Shown here: piece after piece, positions 20,901 through 33,100 of the stretch
How the letters are laid out: the number at the start of each line of letters is the position of its first letter
Position numbering within the stretch: position 1 is the stretch's first letter
Assembly: GCA_013397115.1 (NCBI GenBank)
Contig: VWZW01001014.1
Span: 1,409,766-1,473,765 of the forward strand
DNA length: 64,000 bases
Reading direction: 5' to 3'
DNA from: Edolisoma coerulescens
Lineage: Eukaryota > Chordata > Aves > Passeriformes > Campephagidae
The notes under the pieces: generated by a model
What the model was told of the DNA's origin: nothing
What the model saw: the letters and a program-made list of their open reading frames with translations, nothing else
Database searches by the model: none
Position numbers and translations under genes: made by a program

Positions 20901-23900
20901 GCTCTCCTGTGGTAAAACTGACTGATTTATGGGGGAAAAAAAAATCAGAAATCAGGAGAAAGGTACAAATTCTGTTTAACAATCTATATATTTCAGTATC
21001 TTATGGCCTTGGATGTGTGTCAGTCCCGGAACTAAGACTTTCTTACTAAGTCAAAAAGCAGATTGATTTAGGTTTCCCATTTCCCAAAATACACAGGAGA
21101 GGGAAGACTGTTTATTTTTTTGTTCTAAATAGTAGCAATGAACTGGAAGAAAATGACCTTTTTCACCTCCAAATTACCAACAGCACTTGTGCAGACTGCA
21201 CCCTGAATGAAATCTGAACAGTTACAATAGTCTTCTGTGAACATATCCAATTAAAAGAAGGAAAAGTATCAGAACATCAAGTTCATACAGTTAAAAGAAG
21301 CATTTATGTCTCCTCACCCTGTTAAAAAAGTCAATAAAGAGACTTTGCTTTTATCCTGTAATGGAGAAGACACAAATGAAAAAATTCATACCTGAAAAGG
21401 CAAAACTTCTACAGTTGTGTTTAGAAGTATGTCTCCAGGATGCTCTGGATTGCCACTGTGAAACAAGTACCTATAAATGAAAAGGAAAAAACAGACAGTC
21501 TATATACATCTGTCAGAATCAGCTGTGTTACTGTCTTACATGTTAATTGTCACATACAGATGTCACAAGGATAAACATCATTTTTATACTGGGCCTACAT
21601 CAGCTGGGGCTAAGATGGTTTCACATATTACTGTAATTGGAAGGGGTCAAGTTTTTCAGTTGCTAAAGAGTAGTTGGGCAATGTTTCACAGAGGAAGGGA
21701 GTTTGCATCATCTGCTCTTCCCAGATTGCATTACAATAAGCTGTAGTCATTATTGCCTGGCACACACTGGTATCACCTCCAGAAGCAGGAGCCCTGCCTT
21801 CCTTCAGCCTCTCCCCAGCACACATCACCTTCTCCCTGTGCCCACAGGATGAACTCTGCAGATCCATTCTGAACCAGTTCTGGGAACTTAGCCAAGTCAA
21901 TATTTTGCCAGGTGAGTGTTCCCCAAGTCCATCTCTCCACCATGGTTCATTGCAGAATCTCATTGATGATTGTGCCAGGAATTCCCAACCCACATTCACA
22001 CCCTTCGTGTTACCTGAATTCAAACTTCTATTCCAAAACCAGATTTATTTAAGAAAAAAAAATACCTCAAAAAAACCCAAACCAAACAAAAAAACCCCAA
22101 ACCACAGAAGCCTGTTTTTGACACATATACATACATAAAAAGGACTTTTTAAAACCTGCACAAAGACCCTCACTCAGTTGTGCAATTAATTTTTTTTAAT
22201 TGGACAGAGTAAGTATCTTTGAAACATTATCTAAACCATACCTATCAGTACCAATCAGTGAAGTGTTCAAATTCTAGCTGCCTACTCTGAACAGCTTTTG
22301 CAGTACTGCACATGTGTAGATAATACAAAAGAGATGGTTTAATTCCTCTTTCTTTATGTATAACAGGAACTTCATGTTATTCTGAATACATATTATGTAA
22401 ACCAATAATAATTTTTTTTTACCACTAGGTGGAATCAATGCTTGAAAATTGTTCACTACTTGCCATTTCTTCTACTGGACTACAGTTAATTCAGATTACT
22501 GTCATAAACTAATTAGATCCTGCACTGACTCAGATGCCACTTTTAAGAAGACTATTTTACTTTATTATGTTTAAATGAATATGTAAAAATCTATCAACAC
22601 ATTTCAAACCTTTCTTCAATTGGAATTTAGGTGGTGCTCACTGTTAATTTATCTTTGACATTAAATATGTCACCAGCTAGAGACAAAATTAGTTCAGAAA
22701 TTATCACCTGATTAAAATTACAAATATTAGCTCAATTTGCAATTTATTAAGATGCAGTTAGAGATGTAAATTCCAGTTTTTCTTTATCCAATATATCTGA
22801 AGCCAGGTTAAATACCTGCCATTAATCCATACTCCAAAGCTACAAGACAAGTAGAAGGAAACAGCGCTCTGACCCTGACTCAGAAATGTTTGTGACCTCA
22901 AGATTAGAGAATTATTTTAAGAAACTGCACACACACATAGAACATTTCTTTTATCAAGGCTCAGGAAAGGAGTAACACCCCACATTGTGGTACAAGAAAG
23001 CCACACTGATTTCTATTGCATAGCTTTCAGCAGAACTGCACAACTGTACTGCAAAACAGAACTGGACTGAATAAGCCTCAGCACTGTATGTGTTTCAAGA
23101 AAAATAACTTTGACACTGTAGTTTAATGTAAAGGTTAGTCAGTTCCGAAGTATACAAGCTACCTAAAACATCCATGGTTCCTCCAAGACAAATCTTGTGA
23201 CTTTTTCTAGACATTGATGACATCCAAAAACCCCCAATGAATTATTTTTTCTAGGAAGATGCGTTCATTGTACATTTCAATAGTAAGCAAAAGAAAACTC
23301 TGAGGAAAGCTGACTGGAAAACTAAAAGTACCTTCTGCTGTCTTTTGACCTAATAGATCTAACTAGCCATTCCTTAGTCTGTCAGGTATCCTAAGCAGTA
23401 CTAGGCATTTTTTCTCTTGAAAACACTGAAAATTCTAAGAAGACTTAATTTAAAATGAAAGTGATCAAACACTTGCCGTCTTAAGGAATTCCCATCAAAT
23501 GCTCCACCCAAACCACAGACAAGCTGGCTTTCCTTAGCACTTAGTTCTGAGAAGACACACCTAAAAATCCACAAAGAAACTCCCTGTGATGACTGTGCTC
23601 TCAATGAATAGTAATTGGCTTTAGAGGTTTGGATGGGTTTTTTGGGGAAAGTTGGGTAGGGGGGAAGCAGTAGCAGTGAGGGCTTTGTTTGTTAGTTTGT
23701 GAGAGGTTGTCATTTATTTATTTGGGTTTGTTTGCTTGTTTTTAAAAACAACCCTGCAAGCACACAACCACAGCCAACCATTTTTCCTACTGTGCTATCA
23801 GCTTTGAGACTGAGATGCAGCTTCCTCCCCTCAGCAGTTGTCACTCCATTAGAGCAATGCACTCACGAGTTGGCACAGTGCCAGAACAATTTACAGCAGT

Positions 23901-26900
23901 AATTAATCAAACCCAATTTCCAGATTTCCATGTATACAAACCTGCTATTTTAGTATGTTTTCTATAACTATCTGTTAGTCCATATGCACACACAAATGTT
24001 AACACATGCACATGTCACATTTTAAATTATGTTTAGAAAGGAAGGGATATTTTTATATCTGAGTCTTGCTTCAACACTTGACAGATAACACCTACTTAGA
24101 CATTAAAAGTTACACAGATTGAAAACAGAAGCCTAAATACACATACACAGTCAATCCATAGCTATGATAAATATTTTGTTTAGAAATAAAATTTACCAGT
24201 TAGAAAATTTAATTTAAAATAAAATTTACCTTATGATCAAACACATATTCTACAGCTCCTAAAATAAGTGTCATTAGCTATTCTTGCGCAAAACTTGCTT
24301 TCCTGACAGGGGAGATTTTCCAGAGGAGATTCACTGGAAATGGGTTGAGAGAGTAAAACTCATTTTGAAACAAAGGTCAGTTAGACCTCCCATCCCAAAA
24401 TCCTTGAAATGGCTTTTAGGGAATCTGTCTTTACCTCCCCAAACCTTTTGGTTTTGCACTCTATATATGCCAAGACCATTTTTACAAACTTGCTGTCATG
24501 TTAGCAATTTAAATGGACAAGATAGTGTTATGGGTTTCTCCCTCCTGGGTGGGGGGAAGAGTCTTATGTCCCCTAACTAATTAACTGATTTATTCATCTG
24601 ATATTTCTGAAGTAAAACAGACTTTTCTAAAAACCACAGAGTCATTTGCAGGACATTTAGGGTCCTCATTAAATCACTAATGTAGAGTAATCCAGCTGAT
24701 AGCCATAGTATTACAAGGTTGGGATTGTTTCCTTTTATTTCATTCCAGCGCCAGTAGTAAGATGTCCGGCCCACTCCTTTTTTCCTTCAAGAGAAACACT
24801 GGTTTATAATTGGACTGAATGATCTTAAATGTCTTGTCCAACCTAAATGATTCTATGATTCTAAACACTTCAGACTATGATAGGTATTTCTCAATACAGA
24901 TACTGAAAGACTTGGAAATAGCTTTGCTTTCAACTGCTAAATTATTTTGACACCTGTCCTGGGATTTACACATGACAGTCCATGTAAACAGTAAAAACAT
25001 GCCTTTTTTTCTTCCTAATTACTTGACATTTTTCTTTGGGTAGAATCACTAAGATTTCCTTGTCTACCTGCTGCTTAAACATAACACCTTCTGAACCATT
25101 CCTTCAAATAAAAATTCTGAAAGCCATGGCTCTCTAAATATAGTAATCCCAACCAAACACAAATTCATCTCAAGTTAAAAAAAACCAAACCCTACTATTG
25201 CCTTATGGAATATAACTTCACTACTTTCTTAATTACAAAACACAAACATGAACACAATTGAACATTTTTGATCAAAGTCATCAGAGAAGAGTAACTCTAA
25301 CTTACAACTGCTAAGTATAATACTAATGTATCTGAATCTAAGAGAACCTTTTCTGCTGGCAGGGTCTTTTTGAAGAGTCACAGGTCAAAGATAATAACCC
25401 GCTACACTAGATATTCAAACATAGAGACAAACCTCCTCTCTACCACAAAATAATTAAATGTATGAACTCATATTCATTCTGCTCGTGACCTCAATGTGGT
25501 ATGAGAGCAAGAGTATGCTACGCATTAATATTTCATGTAGCATAAAATAATACACAAAATTTCAAGAGCACTGAAGGTTTAAAAACAAACAAACAAACAC
25601 ACAAACAGAAAAAACCAACACCAATCACCAAACTAAATGGACCTAAGTCAAAGCTGCAAAGAAAACTTCTGTTTTCATACTCAGCGACTTCAGTATTTAC
25701 CCAAGTTGAGGGGTTGACTTGTTGCCATGGAGCTACATACACATATAAAATCAAGACAAACAGAGGGGAAACCCCCCCTCCCCCCCCAGCCAATAACCTG
25801 AAACAAATATTCATACACATCCTAACACACAAAGGGAGGGGAAGGCAGAAGTGTGATTATCAGTAATACACTGACAAAAGATCCCATTAGTTTTTCAATG
25901 CAGTTAACTCTTAGGGTACTTCAAAAGCCTAGACTCAGGTTCAAAACTCCTCCAATAGTGAGCACCCAGAAAGATTCTCACCTTTTGTAACATGCCCCAG
26001 AAGATGTATAATATCACTAATCTGAACTGTTACCTTTAATATTTTTTAATAGCTACATTTTTTCATTACCTGTGCTTTCAAAAAAACAAAACCAAAACAC
26101 CTATACACACCTCTACCCTTCTCCTATCTTGCTTATAAAGGGATGTATCTCTCTTCTTTCTCTCACATCAAAGCATAATTAGGTCCAAAAAACTGTTATT
26201 CTCTCTATTACCCAATTTTATTTTTTGTAGGTGTTAAAAAAACTTTTATATTTAATTTAAATAAAGTGCCAATTATTTTTTAATCCATAGAAAGTGTTTT
26301 AATTTAGTGTTCTAATTAAAAAATAGAACTCAATATACAACAATTTTCTTAATAAATTATGGCAGCTTTATAAAAGGAAATAGTATACAAAAATTCTTTA
26401 AACAGCACAATTCACATCCACTGTCAATATATCTGCATTTTGTTTTGAAGGAAATGGGTTATTTCACCTGATACTAAACACAAATATTCTAAGAACATAA
26501 GAATGCAGGGCTTTGTGCTCCGTAAACATCAGGAATCAAATTCTTTTCTTCACATATCCTCCTTATGTCTCTTTTTAGCAATCTGATGTTTTTAGTATAT
26601 CCCATTTTCAGAAAAGGAAAATAGGTAGGAAGGCAGAGAGGAAATGTTGCCTTCCACGTTTGAACAAATTATCCATAGCAACATGCAGCCTAAGAGTTTT
26701 TAATTCTGCACAACATGAATTTCTATAAAAGCAATATTCAGTCAGCAATTTTTTGGCTCTCTACAGATGCCATCATCCACTGCAAGAGTGATTATTCACC
26801 AATTCTATCCAGCATTTTTGATCACTGGATGCAAATGTGGAAAAAGAAAACTAATCTACCTCCTTTGTGTCACTTTCTCAGAATCCTAATTAGGAAGTGT

Positions 26901-27081
26901 TATTCTACTGTCACTGGAAACCAGTATTAACCATGCACTATTTCCTCATGCAAAATACAAACAGAAGATGAATAATTTCTTGTCCTTCTCTCAAGCTCAA
27001 TTTATTCTCCTATTCTTCATGCCTCTTACTGAGTCATTTGAAAAAATTGCTTATACTTCCAAAAAAAGTGCAATTCCTCCA

Positions 27082-27122
<41 letters not shown>

Positions 27123-30100
27123 TCTGCCAAACACTCACAATAGGCAAGCAATATAGTGGGAGCTTTTCCATCTTGTTTTTATAATTCCCAATTCGGAAAA
27201 AAGGTTTTTTTGTTTGTTTGGGTTTTTTGCTGGGGGTGATTGATTGTTCTTTCACAAGGTTATTTCTGCTGAATTTTTAATCCAGTGAGATGTAGAAAGG
27301 CTTTGTTGGGGTCTTGGGTTTAGTATGTGTGCGTGTATATATGTGGGTGTATGCACACAAACATTTTTTACCTGTCCGGCTTGGCTGGGGAAGCACAGAT
27401 AACTCCATTCCATTTTATTAAACACAGGCATTTGCCACCATTTGAGATTGCACTTGGGTACGTGACCTCATCACCGGCTGGAAAAATGCAATTATGACAT
27501 CTCAGAGACTCCAGTCCTTCTGGAAGTCACATGAAGTATTTTAGAGTATCTCAAGTGGCATTAGACATCTAACATTTTGGCAACAGCTTTAAGCCTCCAA
27601 GATTTCTGACTAAGAACTATAAATCCAGGAACACTGCCAAATACATAAATCTTGGATATTAGTACCATTAAGGAAGAAGCAGCATGTCCTTGGCTTAGGC
27701 AGCTCTTTTCTTCTGTCTCTGATCCATACTTTGAGGTTTTTTTCCCTTTTCATATGAAGTCCTTGCCTCATTGTTATGGGCAGAATTCCATGCCCGGAGC
27801 AAACAACATCAGTTCCTGGGAGTCTGCCTGCCAAATCCCTGCTGTCAGTGCATCCATTTGAGGATATTCTACTCATTAGTACAGAAGCTTATGTAAACAG
27901 AGAAACCAAAGTCCTCAAGTTCTCTTTTATGTACACTAAAAGTATTATCCCACCTGAAATGTACTGACAAACACCAAAACATTTAAAATAGTACATTCAG
28001 AGATTTTCAAATATTTTCTATTTCAGCTGACATGACATTACAAGCTTAATAAAATGGCGTTGCACTTTAATAGCATATATATTTAGAATCAGAATTAAAG
28101 ATTACTTCTAAATCATACATTCTGTGTGTGTGCACTTACATGGTTCTTGAGCTAAGACTGCCCATAAAAGGTTTAATGCATTGGACTGAAGGGGAGATTC
28201 TGCACTGAACAGTAATTATGAACGAGGAACAGCTTATACATCAGTCAAATCATTGCTGTACTCATCTAAAACCAAAACAATTTTGCAGTTCCCTAGGTTT
28301 TGAGTGGTTGTTACTGCAAAAGCAAATGATGAGGAAGTTCCATTTCCAGTTTTGGAAAGCTGTTAGAAAGTCTTTTTTCCATCGTAATGCAATTGACCTT
28401 GTATCTCTCTAGCCACAGGAGGACTTGCATCCCATAGGATGGATAATTTATTACATTTTGGATACTACAAGACTGACTGCTATGATACTTCTTTTGTAAC
28501 TTTTTTGTACTTAAAAAAAAATTCATTTTATTTTTCACTGCTGGAGAACCTGTTTTAAAAGCTGCCTTTATTTTCCTTTCCAAAATACCAGCCACCCATC
28601 TGTCACTTTTTATGCAGGTGTTTTTCAGCACTGTCACAATATTTTCAAAGCAGACAAAATAACGTATATGTTTAGTTACCAGTAGCCCAACAAGACACTA
28701 TTCACACTTAATACATTGATTTTCTAGCTTAAATAGTCAAATATATATTTTCTTGCATGACTATTAATTTTGTGTTGTGAGAAGATGCCACGGGAAATAT
28801 AAGTGAGGTTAACATCATGTATTCCCTGCGATTCCAATGTCAACAATACAGAAAATTAGATGAATGGTCTCAAATACTGCACATCCAGTATCTATGCCAA
28901 TATCAGAGCAGAAGCTAGTAAATGTAATCTACAAGCTGGTTTGTCAAAGTATTAAGATTTCACTTTAAAACTGAAATTCCAGTCAGCAAGTTGTACCCTA
29001 TAAACTCACTTTATTAATAGTCAATGTCACATTAGGATGACTACTCAGTAACTTGCTAAAAGGAGAGACCGACCAACAATGGGGCAACTACAGAGTTCAG
29101 AGCAGTGATAGGGGAGAAGGGGAAGGGAAAAAACCCAACACCACAAACAAAAACACATTGCCCCTCCTCTAAAAAAAGCCAACTGCTAATCCTTTTGAAA
29201 ATATTCAAAGTAACACTAGAAAGCAGTATTGCAGAAGACTCTCGAGCACAAGTCCTATGAGGAGCAGCTGAGGGAGCTGGGGGTGTTTAGCCTGGAGAAA
29301 AGGAGGCTCAAACTCTCTCCAAATGCCTGAAAGGAGGTTGAAGCCAGGTGAGGGTCAGTCTCTTCTACCTTGCCTCAGTGGAAAGAACAAGAGGAAATGG
29401 CCTTGAGTTGCATCAGGGAAGGTTCAGATTAGATACTAGAAATATTCTTTTCACTGAAAGAGCAGTCAGGCATTGGAATAATGCCCAGGGAGGTGATGGA
29501 GTCACCATCTCTGGAAATTTCCAAGAGGCAACTGTATGTGGCACTTAGGGATATGGTTGAAGGGGTGTTGGGTTGATGGTTGGACTAGATGACCTTGAAG
29601 GTCTCTTCTAACCTTGGTGATTCTGTGAGGCAGTTACATACAAGAAACAATGAGCCTTATATTATAAAAATATAAAGCAAATTTTTATATGTACACTCGT
29701 GGGGTTGGGGTGAGTTCTGGTTTTTGGTGTTTCTTTTTTTTCCACAGTATAAAATACATACTTGTCTTTTCCTGCAGCTTTTTTTCTTTTAAAATAAAGA
29801 TCAGCATTTGAAATCCATTTATACTGAAGCAAACCTGAAGCTCTTTTTCATTCTAAATTCCAATTGCAGAAAAGCTGACAAGTGTAAACATTATCTAATT
29901 GAAACAGCCATAGGTTATGCTCTTCCAAGGGCTTTCTCAAAGTAATTAGTGCATATGTTCTTTAAAAACAGTATCTGATTTGTGTCAATCACACCTACAG
30001 GGAGGACTCTGAAACTTAGTCAAAAAAGAAATGGTTGTGATGATGATGGACACCAGTATCACTTAAGTGCTGCAATGGAATGTCTTTCTCAGATGTGTTT

Positions 30101-33100
30101 TGACCGGTTCATAAAGAAACTCTTAAATGTAACTGTCAGTTTTAATAGTTAAATCTGTGCTTGGAAGAGCAGTGTACATACCAAAACAGCAAAGTGGATT
30201 TCAATAACTATGTAACAACCTGAGGAAACAGAAATTCAATATTTCTTATCTTTGCAATGTAGGCTGTTCTGAGCATTTAGAGAACAGTCCATCCCTTTAT
30301 TTTAAAAAAACCCCAACCAAACCAACAAACCAAAACCAAACCATACCTTCAACACTGTTGTGCAATTGGTTTTTAAGAGGAACATCCTTCAATCTACTTT
30401 CCTTCTCAAGGATTTTCTAGTGAAAGAAATGTATGTATTTTCTTATTGCAAAGGATGAGACCCTAGATTACTATTAAGGGACTTCAGTGGTTTGGCTGGA
30501 GAACTTTTGCTTGGAAAAAACCTAGAAAGCTTCAGTACAAGAGCTGTTACTAAAGTAAGCATTAGAATGTTTCAATTTACACGTCCCTATTCTCCAGGTA
30601 TGATTTAGAACAAGCGCCATCTATTTGACTGTTCAATATTCAGCAGGAATCTGCCAGCCAGGTCTTGCATAAAATAGGTACAAATGTACTTTCTGCTCAG
30701 TGAAGTGAGCTCAGTTCTCACTTTTAAGAGATCCTTGCCAGTGTTATCCCTGACAATATTCTCAGATCTCAAAAATTAAATATTTAAAGACTTAATGAAA
30801 GCTAATTACTGAACTGCAGAAAACTCAAATTCAGTTCAGCAAAACATTTGGTGCGGAAAAATAAACTACAGGAACAAGTCAGTGCTCTGTCACAGTGTAA
30901 TAGATGTGCCATTTATTCAGTCAGAGCTGTGGTCAGTATTTCCATTAAAAAACTTCTTCATCACAAATTTATTATGGGAGTTACTAAGCAGTTACACCTC
31001 AAACTGACTTGGCAGACAAAATTTCCTTTAAATTCAAAGAGCTTTTCTATTACTTAAAAGAGGGAAAAAAAAGGAAAAAAAAAAGAAAAAGCCTGTTGCA
31101 TCTTTTCACAGACACAAGACCGCTATAAAAAGTGTGTTTTCTACTCTTAATTCCCACCATCAGATGCATTTCCCCACCAGGTAAGTCTTCCTAATGTTTG
31201 GTCCATTTTCCCTTTTCTGTGTTACAACCTGCCACTCACAGTTTTATTTTTGACTGCCTCAGGAAGCATCCTTGAAATATCAAGAAACTCCACTGCTCTA
31301 CTAGACCTGCACTTGCCAAATTCTGCAGCTGCTGCTCAAGTTACACAGACAGACAAAAACAAGTCCCCAACAATTTGAAATTACAGCATCTGTAAATCTA
31401 ATTAGTCACTGACTTTAGAAAGGCAAAATACTGTGGTTTTGAGGACCCTGTGGCAATAGAAGCTAAAATTCATAATAAACTTTGAAATGGCTTACAATGA
31501 TAGCTGAATAGGTAGCATCATTCTAACTTGTGGTAGCATCATTCTAACTTCCCTTGAGGAAGCAACAGAATGAAAGATGTTTCCTTCTAAAACTAAAATG
31601 CATTTCAAGAAATAAAAGTAACAAAACAAACAAGGAAAAACCAAAACCAACAACCCCAAAACCAAACAACCACGCAAAAAACCAAACCAAACAAAAAAGC
31701 CCTGCACAACAAATAAAAAAAAATCCCACAAAACCAAAAATCCTCCACAAAAAAACCACACTGCTACAAAACCCCCTAAACAACAACAAAGAAAACAAAC
31801 CAAAAAAAGACCCACTAAAACCAACATCCCCTCCCCCCCAAAAACAAAACAAACCCCCACAAACAAAAAAACCACCCAAACTGAACAAGACCCTGAAAAC
31901 CCCCACTTCTTCCCCCCAAAAACTCCAAACACATAATCCTTTACTGCTAAGACTATTCTTAACACAGCAGGTAGACGTACCTTAGGCCTGGCCACAATTT
32001 TCCAGGGCACAACAATGAGCATTATTTTCCCACCTTTTTCACAGATAATTAGTACTTTCTCATTTCCCTAGTTCCCTTCATCGTTAAGGCAAACAGGTAT
32101 TAAAAAATGTATTTTTTAAACTATTGGCACAGAATAAATATTTTGCCTTTAATCTAAGGAAGTATGGCAGTTATGTTCCCCAACACATGCACCTTGGGAA
32201 GCTCACCCGGAAAGTCTTAAGCATAGCAATCAACTGAGAGAGTAATCTGACATCTCTAACAACAACCTTGAGTTTCATAGGTCAGACTAGTTTGGAACAA
32301 CACAGTAATAAGGGAACTACTGATCCTCACTGTTGTGCTAAGCCAAGGTGAAGATTTAGCCTTTGATTATGTACCAAGGTACACGAGTTGACTAATTTGA
32401 TTCAGTTCAGGACAGCAAAAAGGGCTCCTTCACAAGAAAAACATCCAGTCAAATTAATTAAAAGAAACTTTGTTCTACCAGGCTATAGGTACTGGCTTAA
32501 AAAGAACACATAAGGTGTGTGAAGTAAGGAGAAAAGGAATCCACTAGCATAACAACACTTAAATAGACATTAAATAAACCACGTATTTTATACATCTTGG
32601 ATTACTATGTTGGCAAGACAGTAGCCAGCAAAGCAGCAAATGAGTCTCAATAAAACTAAAGGATGACTAAGCTCTACAGTGCTAACTCTATTATCCTTAA
32701 TTAATCTGACCAGTAGTTAAAAAGAAATCACCTTTAGTCCTCCAACAAATCTCAGATATTTGTACTTTGAAAGCACGCACCCCCTTTCTTTTTTGTTGCA
32801 TTTTAATATTTTTTAAATAGGTCAACTTGGAATCTTAGCACAGTGACTTTTTTCAAGCCCTAAAGCTACATCTTAAAATTATTACCCTTCAGAGTTCCCA
32901 GCTTTCAGGTCTGGGGACATCCTTACATGCTCCAGCAAGATTTCTGATCTGGACAACCAAGGAACCAAGGCCACAGGGCACAACATACTGTACCACATAC
33001 CATGCTGTACAATTGCTCTGTAATTAGAAGCAGACTAACCAAATACAAATAGAACCAAATTGGCTTCTTTTTAAGTTCTCTGTGTCAGAGAAGCCCTGGC

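Noticed and set aside
23460..23560. Exon-like minus-strand segment in MGAT4A intron 11
   Set aside because: It has an acceptor-like TTCTCAG but only a GC-type donor and no family match, and the mammalian protein is already fully accounted for.
31492..32022. Long open frames on both strands (176 and 143 codons)
   Set aside because: They arise from an A/C-rich simple tract; the translated proteins are low-complexity.
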